A program made the translations under genes and the position numbers. Below, in pieces: positions 12,101-23,000 of a DNA stretch of 64,000 bases. The notes below the pieces were generated by a model, which was not told the DNA's origin, ran no database searches, and worked only from the letters and a program-made list of their open reading frames with translations. The stretch's first letter is position 1; every line of letters begins with the position of its first letter. Source of the stretch: Telopea speciosissima (Eukaryota; Streptophyta; Magnoliopsida; Proteales; Proteaceae); the NCBI RefSeq assembly GCF_018873765.1, contig NC_057922.1:9499563-9563562 (forward strand), given 5' to 3'.

Positions 12101-15100
12101 TTTACATGCAAAACTTTACAACCAAGATAGTAAACTTGATGAAATCAGAGAACCTCTATGCTTCTCAAGGAGGACCCATTATTCTGTCACAGGTAAAGCC
12201 TTGACATAATGGACTTCATCACAGTATAGACAATGCATCTTCTTCCAATGATCTCTCATGGCTTAAGAATTGGAATTTATGTAGATAGAGAACGAATACA
12301 AAAACGTCGAAGCTGCCTTTCACGCAAAAGGACCACCTTATGTTCTCTGGGCTGCAGAAATGGCAGTGGGGCTTAAGACTGGTGTTCCATGGGTGATGTG
12401 CAAACAAGATGATGCCCCTGATCCAGTGGTTAGTTTACTTTATTGAACAGTTCAGTTCATGATGCTAACCCATCCATACTTTTGGTTTACTACTTTCATT
12501 AACTCTATAAATCTACATTTTGCAGATCAACTCATGCAATGGAATGAGTTGTGGACAAACATTTGCAGGACCCAATTCACCTAATAAGCCATCTATATGG
12601 ACAGAAAACTGGACATCCTTGTATGTTCTTATCAAACCTGTTTCTCCTTAATTTATTGGATTACATGAATTGTTGAATAAGCATCACACTTTAATTTGTG
12701 TTATACTATCAATGTTTCAAGCTCTGAAACCAAACTAACAGTTTAACACATCTTTTCTTTTTCCCAACTTTTGAAGCTATCAAGTATTTGGTGGTAAACC
12801 ATACATAAGGTCTGCTCAAGACATTGCCTTCCATGTTGCACTATTCATTGCTGCAAAGAAAGGAAGCTATGTGAACTATTACATGGTACAGTGATTTGGT
12901 TATTCAATATTCTTAAGATCTTCGAGTAGACTTACTTGCAAGGATCAAACTCAACCTCAAGGTTGAAACTTAGGGCATAGAAGAGGTTCTGTTAGTGTCA
13001 ATTTGAAGCCATTCTGATTGTAAAATGGGTTGGAATTCAGCCAAACCAATCCCTAGGAAACTAGGCTGGTTTGGACATGATGGGCTAAAATTTTCCATCC
13101 CTGTGTATTTATCTGCTGACCTACTATGAACCACTAGCTTATTCTAAGATCAAAGATGTGCCTAATGGTGTAATTTTGTAATCTAGTATCATGGTGGAAC
13201 AAATTTTGGAAGGACAGGCTCTGCATATGTGACAACAAGTTATTATGATCAAGCTCCCCTTGATGAGTATGGTGTGTGGAACAATTTGCTCTGTTCATAT
13301 AATGCATCTCCATTTTTTTTTTTAACTGATGGCTTTATTTGATTTGTGTATAATGTAGGTTTGATTAGGCAACCAAAATGGGGCCATCTCAAGGAATTAC
13401 ATGCTGCGATAAAGTTGTGCTCTACACCTTTAATTTTTGGTACATATACTAATTTCTCTCTAGGTGAATCACAAGAGGTAAGAACATAGAAAGACAGATT
13501 TATGATTCCTAATTGTCTTTCTATTTTTGTTAGGATTTCCTGAAGTTGTTTCTTCAGTTAACATTCATATTGACTGTTAATAACATCGACAAATTTGGTT
13601 TAATTCAGGCTTATGTTTTCCAAGGTAAATCATCAGGAGAATGTGCTGCCTTTCTTGTGAACAATAATTTAAGTAGTAGTGTTACAGTGACATTTCAAAA
13701 TAAATCTTACAATTTACCCCGAGAATCAATTAGTATCTTGCCAGATTGCCAGAATGAAGTCTTCAACACTGCAAAGGTGAGTTCTCTCTCTTTCTCTCTC
13801 TCTCTCCCCACACACAATTTGGGAACCAAGATGATCAGACTGGTTTCCTCTTGACCCAGTTCTTAAGTGGATTGGCCTGGTCTTGAACCCAAACATGCAC
13901 CAAAACCAGATTGGAGTTATATGACATTTTAAACCAAACATAAGATTAGGGTCCATTACTTCTAGGAAGTTCAGGAATAGAATTACACTAAAAATGCTTT
14001 TTGGAAATGCCTGTGCTTCATTGATGCAAATTTTCCAACTTATATATATTTTATAGGGAAAGTGAGATCTGTGCTCCAAAATTAGTATTTGCACAGTACA
14101 TCATCTATGTTTTCCATATACCTTAAAACCTTATGGTGATTGTTCTTTTTTCCAATAAAACTTCCATTTTCTTTCTATTTTTATTAAAACAGAAATATAA
14201 TGAGGAAGACCTCTATTGGACTTAATGGTCACATTTTAAGCTGTTGAGCCTGTTTTTATATCTAACATCATGGAACAGTTTCAATTAAACATTAAAAAAC
14301 AAATAAAATTTCTTTGTTCATGAGTTCAATCATTTACTAAAAATTCTAATTAGTACTTTAATGATTTTCTTCTTCATTACTCCTCCACAGGTTAGCTCTC
14401 AGTATAGTACAAGATCAACAGTACTGATCGAGACTTTCAACTCAGCTGAACAATGGAAAGCATTCCAGGATGTTATTCCTAACTATGAAGAGACATCAAT
14501 AAAAGCAGATAAACTGTTGGAGCATATGAATACAACTAAGGACAAGACAGATTATCTTTGGTACACTTTCAGGTAAATTAACTGCTAATTAAAATCTTAA
14601 AATAATTGTTTTATTGATAATATTTGCATTAAAAAGTAGTTATACAAATAAAAGTGATCATTAACTTATACTCAACTTTTTGACAGATTTAATCCTTCTT
14701 TTATTTTTTTATTTTCTTGGTGAATTTCGAAAGAAAAAAAATGACTACTTTCAATCACTAAGGCTATGTTTGGAAGGCAAGAAAAGAAAAAAATAATAAG
14801 ATAAAAACCATGATGATGCAATGGTTGATTTATGTGTTTATCTCTCTCCTCAAATTCATTTTTTTTTTTTTGAATTTTTTCTTTTCTTGGCATCGAAACA
14901 TAGCCTAAACTATTTGAGGGAACAATGCAGCTTTCAGCGTGACTCGTCTGGTGATAAGCGTCTCTCTGTCAACTCCCTTGGCCATGTTGTTCATGCTTTT
15001 GTCAACAACTTATATGTAGGTAAGTGAACAAAATAAAATTCTGAACGTTATATTAGGAATAAAAGCAGATGAAATCTTTGTGTGCGACTGTATGATTGTT

Positions 15101-17513
15101 ATTTGCGATTTCCATTAATTTCCTGCATTGGTTTGGGGGTTCTCGCGCGTTTTCTACATAAACAAGCTGATTGAGCTTTTGATAGGGCCCTAGATTATAG
15201 AGAAATTTCATACTTTGGTTTACCACATAATCTTGGATTTCTTAACTACTGAAATTTATTTTATTTTCATTAGGATCTGCACATGGTAGTCATGACAATG
15301 TGAGTTCAAATCTGAATACTTCAATTTCACTTAATAATGGGATGAACAATGTTTCATTATTAAGTGTAATGGTTGGCTTGCCGGTACTAATTCTCTCTCA
15401 AATTTTCCTCTTCTCATTTTCACTTGAAATTTACAATATTTTTTTTTTTGCTTACTGATATAAAATTTACTTTTTCCTCAATGGGAAACAATCATAAGGA
15501 TTCAGGAGCATATCTTGAGCGTAGAGTTGCAGGATTAAGGAGAGTGAGGATTCATCAAAGCAACAATGAAGCAATCTTTCAAGATTTCACTAACTACAGC
15601 TGGGGATACACGGTTAGTTTTCTGCTCCCTCTTCAGGCTAATTAAAAGTGTTTTACTGTAAGAATAAACTAATTTTTTTTCTATTCCTTAATTAGTTGTT
15701 GTGAATTATATAACATGGGCAAGGATAGCTTTCCCAAGCTTGAAGAAGCAAGAATATGATGAATTTTTCCCATATAGTTGCAACAATTTATTTATTTATT
15801 TATTAAAAGAAGCCTGCCTTCTTGTTTAAATTCATGTAGGTGGGGCTACTAGGAGAGCAGTTACAGATATATAATGATGAAGGATCAGATAAAGTTCAGT
15901 GGAGCAACATTGGAAACTCTACTCAGCCTCTTATGTGGTATAAGGTATGACGACTAAGTTCAGTTAGTTTTAATTCTTTATGATTTAAATGAAGAAATTT
16001 CTGTTTGAATAGATTGTGGATCAGCAAAAAGGGCATACCTAGTGTACAAGGCTCCTGCCACTGCGGGGTCTGGGTAGGGTCATAATGTACTCAGCCTTAC
16101 CCCTGCATTCGTTGATAATTGCAAACTACACCTAGTTACTTGTTCGGGTACGGTGTCCTGTATTCCATCTCATGCATTCATGGGCTGATTCTGAAGGGCA
16201 GTTAAGAGGTCATAGGAATCAGCCCACCTTGCGTGTTATCTTCGTTATTGGGGCCTTGATGAACTGACGGGTTCATGCGAGAATTCTGGGGCTGCTGCCC
16301 CCAAGGAAATTTTTTACGGGCTATATGGGTATTTCTGTAAACTGTCGGTATAGGGTTTCACTATATATTGTAGCAAGGGTTTTTTCTCTGTAATCAATCT
16401 GAGAGAGAAATGAGGACGAGCAGCTTTACCCTAGATCTCCATTGATAGTGAAGTAGATCTCATCTCACCATGGACGATGGCAATCTTGCTAAGCCACATA
16501 AATCTTCCAAATCACCTTTTTCCTTTCAAATGACTAATAATTTAAAAAACAAAACCACAAGTTTCTTATTTGAATAAACCAAGTTATGTATTTCATTCTC
16601 ATTAACTGATTTTGGTTGGAATTTTTTCAGACAACCTTTGACACACCTAATGGGAATGATCCTTTAGTCCTAAATCTTGGGTCAATGGGAAAAGGTGAAG
16701 CTTGGGTTAATGGCCAAAGCATCGGTCGCTACTGGGCCTCCTTTCACATCCCAAATGGAGATTCTTCACAAACATTGTATGTAACTTCTAATTCTAGCTA
16801 TGTAATACAGAAGATTGTACATGAGTTGATCTCTACTGTCATGTCTTACAAGTTATTAGATCCATCTCATACCATTCCTATTCTTGCAGCTAATGAATTG
16901 TATCTCATTCCATAGGTACCATGTTCCTCGATCATTCCTCATACCTTCAGAGAACCTTCTAGTGGTATTAGAAGAATTTGGTGGTGACCCTCTCCAAATC
17001 ACCTTGGAGACTGTATCAAATGATAAACTGTGTGGATATGCTTCTGAATCCCATCTGTGCCCAGTAACTCCATGGGCGGAGCTTATGAGTAATAAGGGAA
17101 AGAATACAAGACACCATGGTAGGAGACCAAGAGTTCAGCTTGAATGTCCTTCTGGAAAGGCCTTTTCAAAGATTTCATTTGCAAGCTTTGGGAACCCTTC
17201 AGCTGATGGATGTGAAAGTGAAAATCATGTTTTAGGGAGTTGTCATTCTTCTAATACCAAAGTAGTTGTGGAGAGGGTAAGTTCATGTTTGTTCTCTCTT
17301 TCTTATTTATTTCCAAATCATTTCTTTTTTCTTTTTTCTAAATGCATTTCTAAAAATTTTTTGTAGGCTTGTTTGGGAAAGGCAGATTGTTCTATTACCC
17401 GTTCAATCAGAAGTTTCGGTAAAGATCCATGTCCAGGCATCTCAAAAGCTCTATTGGTGGATGCAGAATGTAGTTCTAGAAACTTAGATGACCCAATGAG
17501 TAATTTAATTTAA
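9106..17513 (+). CDS. BGAL16-like: Beta-galactosidase, GH35 family, with C-terminal SUEL lectin domain (19 exons)
   Basis: Exons: 9106-9273, 11028-11123, 11223-11335, 11539-11605, 12100-12192, 12285-12428, 12526-12620, 12777-12885, 13187-13271, 13359-13477, 13609-13776, 14391-14572, 14931-15019, 15274-15383, 15499-15612, 15840-15944, 16631-16776, 16916-17276, 17367-17513. All introns are GT-AG and the frame closes at 836 aa. Residues 1-24 form a signal peptide, so the enzyme should act in the cell wall or apoplast, removing terminal beta-galactosyl residues from wall polysaccharides or glycoproteins. The GH35 signature [13 protein letters not shown] carries the acid/base Glu at about 183; the nucleophile is Glu about 254 in IWTEN. 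From about 739, a Cys-rich SUEL/galactose-binding lectin domain starts at [11 protein letters not shown]. Closest by memory to Arabidopsis BGAL16 and BGAL6; remembered BGAL16 lacks the lectin tail. Introns 1 and 12 carry small transposons. Confidence 0.95.
9759..9881. mobile_element. MITE in beta-galactosidase intron 1 (TSD TAA)
   Basis: A 123-bp foldback sequence. Its ends are GGCTGTGTTTGGTATGCATT and the complement of GGCTATGTTTGGTATACATT. TAA flanks both ends (9756-9758 and 9882-9884), as in Tourist/PIF-Harbinger MITEs. No coding capacity. Confidence 0.8.
9916..10185. mobile_element. hAT-type non-autonomous element in beta-galactosidase intron 1
   Basis: The 270-bp element has ends TAGGGATGTAAA and the complement of TAGGGGTGTAAA, flanked by perfect 8-bp duplications CTTGTAGC at 9908-9915 and 10186-10193. 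That duplication length and the TA-G terminal pattern fit hAT. Inside, the phrase 'TATCCGTATCCGCATCCG' occurs in two direct copies about 130 bases apart. A larger relative lies at 24955-26095. Confidence 0.85.
14762..14905. mobile_element. MITE in beta-galactosidase intron 12 (TSD TAA)
   Basis: A 144-bp foldback element related to the one at 9759. Ends are GGCTATGTTTGGAAGGC and a complementary right end, with TAA duplications at 14759-14761 and 14906-14908. The right end lies only 25 bases before the exon 13 acceptor at 14931, and its T-rich arm (14859-14890) lies where the polypyrimidine tract or branch site would be expected. Confidence 0.8.
16040..16480. repeat. Au-SINE fragment and LTR-like sequence in beta-galactosidase intron 16
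   Basis: Bases 16040-16110 read as the antisense tail of an Au-type SINE (GGGGTCTGGGTAGGGTC, then CAGCCTTACCCCTGC). The following 16150-16480 resembles the end of an LTR: a TATA-like CTATATATT, then 'TTTTTTCTCTGTAATCAATC' before a GAGAGAGA stretch. Neither boundary is firm. Confidence 0.4.
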
Positions 17514-18217
17514 ATATTTGTATAGACTTGCAATAAACAAAACAATTTTCTTAAGGTATCTGTGAAATGTTTTTCGTTTGTGAAAAATAAATTAGAAATT
17601 CAATTTTATGCATTGTTAGCAGGGTTGTCAACGGGTCAAATTCGAGGTGGTCCACTCTTGATCCAATTGTCCAAACCAGTTATGTGATATCTTATGATTG
17701 GTCAATTTTACAATTTTACGTACACAAGTACATATATATATATATTGATGGTTTGGGTGAGTTGGGAATGCACTGCAAACCTAAACTTGAAGGTGGCCTT
17801 GGGTTAAAGAATATGAAATCACAAAACTTGAATGCAAAATTCACCTAGGATGCATTCTAATAATGGATACCAAACGCAACCTAAGCTTTACTTGCAAAGT
17901 TGGGTTGGCTTATGTTAAGAACCGTAGTCGTTTATGGGTGATTCTTCTTAAAATTATATATTTTGCTAATGAATCATTTTTAGATGTGTCTATCAAACCA
18001 GGTTCCTCTTTTATTTGGCAAAGCATCATCAAATGATGAAATCTGCTCAAACAAGGTTTGGTTAAAGTAAATGGAAAAGGCAGAAATACTCGTACTTGGG
18101 AAGATCCTTGGATCCCTTTCTTTGATACTATCTAATAAAAAATTGATTATTAGAATGCATTTAAATTTTTTTGAAATTTTCATACACAGGTATTACATTA
18201 AAAACCACGAATAACAA
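17514..18217. other. Beta-galactosidase 3' flank
   Basis: Contains the 3' UTR; candidate polyadenylation signals are AT-rich stretches just after the stop (17515-17600). The remainder holds diverged repeat sequence, including 'ATACCAAACGCAACCTAAG' near 17868, like one end of the TAA-flanked MITE family. No gene is seen. Confidence 0.35.
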
Positions 18218-18226
18218 TAAATTATA

Positions 18227-19139
18227 GGATAATTTACACATACCACCCTTGAGGTTGACGAAAGAATAATTTTACACATCAGTTTTGGATAATTATGCGT
18301 ATCCCCCTGAGGTTTACAAACGTTAATATTTACATCCATTCCGTCAGTTTATGACTGACAACGTTAAAAATACGATGTACACTGACAAAATTGCCCTTGC
18401 AAGGAAGAAAAAAAAAACACTTGCAACTCATCTTCCCCAATCGACTCATCTTCCCCAAATCGATTGGGAAAGATGAGTTGCATAGCTGCAAAGGCAGATA
18501 GCAACCAGTCCTTAGCGCTTGAGGTTTGACCACTCAACAGTAGATGTAACCCAACATGGTGCAACAGATCAGAGGGGAAGACGTTGAGCGGAACTCCAAC
18601 GGCTTCAACAGATCCAACAAGTCCACAAGCCAGCTCCTTTAACGCTGATGCAGGCAGCAGCACTACCTCAAGCTACCTCGAGCCAGGGGAAGAACCCGAA
18701 CACCTTACTCTCAGATCTCTGATAGATAGTGAGACGTTGAAGTAGGGCAACTCAGAGACACTTCGTAGCAATCACAAAACAGAGCTAGAGAGGTCTCAAT
18801 ATCAGAACAAAGATTTCCGCATCAGACCACCAAGCAGCTTAGTGAACCTCCGCTGTAGACTACCGAGATTGGAGAACCTTCGGAGGAAACAATGAAAACA
18901 ACTCGTCGAAAGCCCTAACAACAGTGGTGCTGACCACTGTTGCAGACTACCGAGCATAAGCCCTGCAAATGCCGATCTTCACCGCAACTCCGTCAAGCCC
19001 TAGTAGCAATACCCTAGTCGTGCTGGTGAAACAAGAAAGGAGTTCTAGCCGGACTGTGCTTGGGATTGGAGATGGGGGGCTTGATCTAGCCGACCTTTGT
19101 CGAGGATGGGGATGGGGAGAGTGCGTCAAGGAGATTGAG

Positions 19140-19176
<37 letters not shown>

Positions 19177-19632
19177 GAGTGATCGAGACCTCCAAGAGAG
19201 ATCTAAACCTTGCAAAGATCGTTCACCTCCTGAGGCAGTCCCTTCCCGAGCTGGCGAGATCCACTACTTGTAGCCGGGTGTTCCAAAACCACGGTGTTCC
19301 CTACAAGGATACCTACCTACAAAGGTTTTTTTCTTTCTTGCAAGGGCAATTTTGTCCCCTCCAAAGCTGGCGAGATCCACTACTTGTAGCCGGGTGTTCC
19401 AAAACCACGGTGTTCCCTACAAGGATACCTACCTGCAGTTTTTTTTCTTTTCTTTTTTGTAAGGGCAATTTTGTTAGTTCACATTGTATTTTTAACATTG
19501 TTAGTCTAAATTGATGGAATGGATGTAAGTGTTAACATTTGTAAACCTTAGGGGAGTACACAGAATTATCCAAAATTAGAGAGTAAAACTATACTTTCGT
19601 CAAACCTCAGGGGTGGTATATGTAAATTACCC
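18227..19632. mobile_element. Mutator-like element with about 200-bp inverted ends (copy 1)
   Basis: Long inverted repeats begin GGATAATTTACA (left) and GGGTAATTTACA (complement of the right end) and stay similar for about 200 bases. The 9-bp sequence TAAATTATA flanks both ends (18218-18226 and 19633-19641), the duplication length typical of Mutator elements. No transposase is present. The interior includes a minus-strand open stretch near 18480-18663, LLPASALKELACGLVGS, that looks like captured coding sequence, but I do not recognise it. A 113-bp tandem duplication lies at 19249-19460. It sits between the beta-galactosidase and SWI3C genes, about 450 bases upstream of the SWI3C ATG. Confidence 0.85.
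19144..19174. repeat. (GA)n microsatellite
   Basis: About 15 uninterrupted GA units inside the Mutator-like element. Confidence 0.9.
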
Positions 19633-19737
19633 TAAATTATAGCAATCCAGTGGCTCAACCCTAAGTAATTTAACTACAAATAACTTGTATTTTTTTCAGA
19701 AAATATAAACTTAATTAGATTAAATTAATATCTTGTC

Positions 19738-19795
19738 ACAAGTTCGGGTCAGCTTTTAAAACAGGGGTAAGGCTGCGTACATTATGACTCTATGA
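19738..19795 (+). repeat. Au-SINE tail fragment upstream of SWI3C
   Basis: 'AACAGGGGTAAGGCTGCGTA' followed by CATTATGAC is the diagnostic central part of the Au SINE in sense orientation. The 5' head and 3' tail are lost. It lies about 290 bases before the SWI3C start codon, so it may overlap the promoter. Confidence 0.5.
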
Positions 19796-20080
19796 TCACT
19801 AGATACGCCAATGGACTATGGACTATGAACTATGGTCCATCTGTAGAGGCCCACATTCCATCGGATGGTCAAATCAGCCCATCCACCAAAGTATACACAG
19901 TTCCACGACCAGTAGGCATTCGGACGATAAAGCCTACACAGTGATGGAGGAAAAGAAGAGAACAAACAGGGAGAGAAGCGCTTCCAGATAATCTCCCTTT
20001 GCGCGCCCTCTCCCTGTGAAACTCTGAGCTTAGCTCTCGCAAGTCTCCATTGCGGAGTTCTCTCTCTCTGCGCTCTTCTG

Positions 20081-23000
20081 ATGTCAGCTACCCTATCCTT
20101 TGCCACAGGTAAGCAATATCCCTGAGTCATTTTTCTTTCTCTTTCTCTGTGGGTGGATCTTGTGCTCTATCTCTCTGTGGGTGGATCTTGTGCTTAAATT
20201 GTTCCATTTTATGCTTCCGTTAGCTAACTTGCTCCAAGATTCTGAAGCAGAAGCTCGTGGTAAGTGGAAGAAGAGGAAGCGAGATATCAATATCGGAACC
20301 AACAGCAAGAGACAGAGAGCTGAAGAAGACGATGAAGAAGAGGAAGAGGACGACGAGGCCGACATCGATGAAGAAGAAGAAACCCCCACCATTGCCGCCG
20401 CATCGGCACCTACAGATCCCGTCATCGACTCACGAGAAAGTGAGGTCCTCTCGGACGGTGGGGGTGCTCGGATTTGTGACTTCCCTCCTGTAATTAAGCG
20501 CATTGTGAATCAACCACACTCTTCTGTCCTGTCGGTTGTTTCTGCAGAACGCGCTGCTCAATTCCCGGAACAGCGGTCTCTGCAAAACCAAAACCCTTTC
20601 TTCTTTGAGAACATATCTCATGGGCAGCTTCAGGCATTATCGGCCGTTCCAGCTGATAGTCCCTCTTTAGCCCCTTCGGATCATGACAGAGACAGGCCTG
20701 ATACGCCTCCACCTGCCTATGTATGTACTCCCCCGGCAATCATGGAAGGTCGGGGCGTCGTTAAGCGATTCGGGAACAATCGGGTACTCGTGGTTCCGAT
20801 GCACGCAGGTATGCGTTTTGCTCTTACTTCAATTTGTTCCTTTTTTTCTGCTTTAAGTTTCTGTTCCAAATATCGCGGGTTTGAATCTTTGATGATTTTG
20901 GTGGTACAGATTGGTTTTCGCCCAATTCAGTGCACAGATTGGAGAGGCAAGTGGTGCCACATTTCTTTTCAGGCAAGTCTGCAGAGCATACTCCAGAGAA
21001 ATATATGGATTGCAGGAACCGTGTTGTTGCCAAGTATATGGAGAACCCAGAGAAGAGGCTCAAAATTAATGATTGCCAAGGTCTGGCTCCTGGTATTGAC
21101 CTCCATGATTTGAATCGGATTTTTAGGTTTCTGGATCATTGGGGGATCATTAATTATAGCGTGGCTGCGATGAATCGAGAGGCTAGGATTGGTGGTCCGT
21201 TTCTAAGGGAAGATCTTAACGGGGAGATTCAAGTGCCTTCAGCTGCTTTGAGGTCCATTGATAGTTTGATTCAGTTTGATAGGCCCAAGAGCAGGCTCAG
21301 ACCTGCTGATGTTTCTTCATCGTCTTCTGGCCCTGGTGATGAGGGCGCCGATTTCGATAGCAGAATCAGGGAGCGTTTGGCTGAAAACTACTGCAGTTAT
21401 TGTTCTTGTCCTTTGTCCTCTGTGCAATATCAGTCGCAGAAGGAGGTAACTTTCTCTCTAATTATTGATGATACTATGGATTTTTTTTCTTTCTGCCTTG
21501 TGAGGGGGTTATGGATTTTAAAGTAACATTCATACTACCCAGTAGGCAGTAGGTGTAATTAATGGGTTCTTAACTTTCAGTGTGTTTTTATTTTTTCCTG
21601 AAGGATAGGTTAGTCAAACACCTAATGGCTTCAAGAAAGCAACTCTTACGTGCTTGCTTTAACTAATTTTATTCTTTGATAACAGAATCAATTTTATCGA
21701 TAAAAGCAGAATAATATATATACAAGGCCCGAGACAGAGATACCACATTTAGAAAGAGTGTTAAAAACTGAAGAGGGGACCTCTAAGCTAGACTTTGCAG
21801 TAGCTTATGATCTTTCCATTGTGAACACTTTCTTTGAAAAAGAAAGGAACACTTAGTTACCTACAAAAGTGGGATTCATTTATGATGCTAGAAACGAAGC
21901 TAGGAAGATTGTGGGGATGGTTAGGGCAAAGACATATGAGGATCTCTATATCAACCTAAACACAAAAGAGGGGGAAAAAGCTATTTATAAGATAGCTAAG
22001 ATGAGAGAAAGGAAGAGTAGAGATTTCGATTAGGTACGGTGTATCAAGGATGGTGGGGGGAGAGTGCTAGTAAGGGATGAGGACATTGTGAAGAGATGGG
22101 ACGAGTGTATTTTTGACCAACTAAATGGGGATAGGTCGAGTAGAATTGACCTAGACGAGTACTCTCTTCGATATGATACCACACATCATAGATATGTAAG
22201 AAAGATTAGTGTGGCGGAAGTTAAAGAAGCCCTAAGAAAGATGAAAACATGTAAGACAACAGGCCCATATGAGATTCCAATAGAAGTGTGGAAAACCTTA
22301 GGAGGTTGTGGGGTTTATTGGCTAACTAAGTTGTTTAACAGGATTATGACCACAAGGAAGATGGCAGATGAATGGAGGAGAATTATTGTAGTCCCGGTCT
22401 ATACAAATAAATGTGATATCCAAAGCTGCAATAACTACAGAAGCATAAAGCTTATGAGTCACACAATGAAACTTTGGGAGAAGGTTATTGAAGCCCGATT
22501 GAGAAGAGAGACTCTTATCTATCTCGATGAACCAGTTTGGCTTTATGTCAGGTAGATCCACAACTGAAGCTATCTACTTATTGAGGAGGCTTATGGAAAG
22601 ATATAGAGATAGCAAGAAGGATCTCCATATGGTCTTCATCGACCTGGAAAAAACCTATGACAGAGTCCCTAGAGATCTAATCCAACAGGTTCTAGTGAAG
22701 AGGAGGGTGTCAAGTAAATATGTAGATGTCATTAAAGATATGTATGAGGGAGTGGTGACTAGAGTGAGATTTGTGGGAGGTCAGGGTACGGAATTCCCAA
22801 TTACGATTGGATTACATCAGGGCTCAGCCTTAAGCCCTTACCTTTTTGCACTTATCATGGATGATATAACTAAGAGCATTCAAGGCGAAGTCCCATGGTG
22901 TATGCACTTTGCTGATGATATCGTTTTTGTGGATGAGACAAAAGAAGGGATTAACACTAAGTTAGAGCTCTGGAGGTCAACTTTGGAAACAAGAGGATTT

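Noticed and set aside
20093-20503. A 136-codon minus-strand frame over SWI3C exon 2
   Set aside because: Ser run is the antisense of the acidic Glu/Asp coding stretch of SWI3C, a shadow frame.
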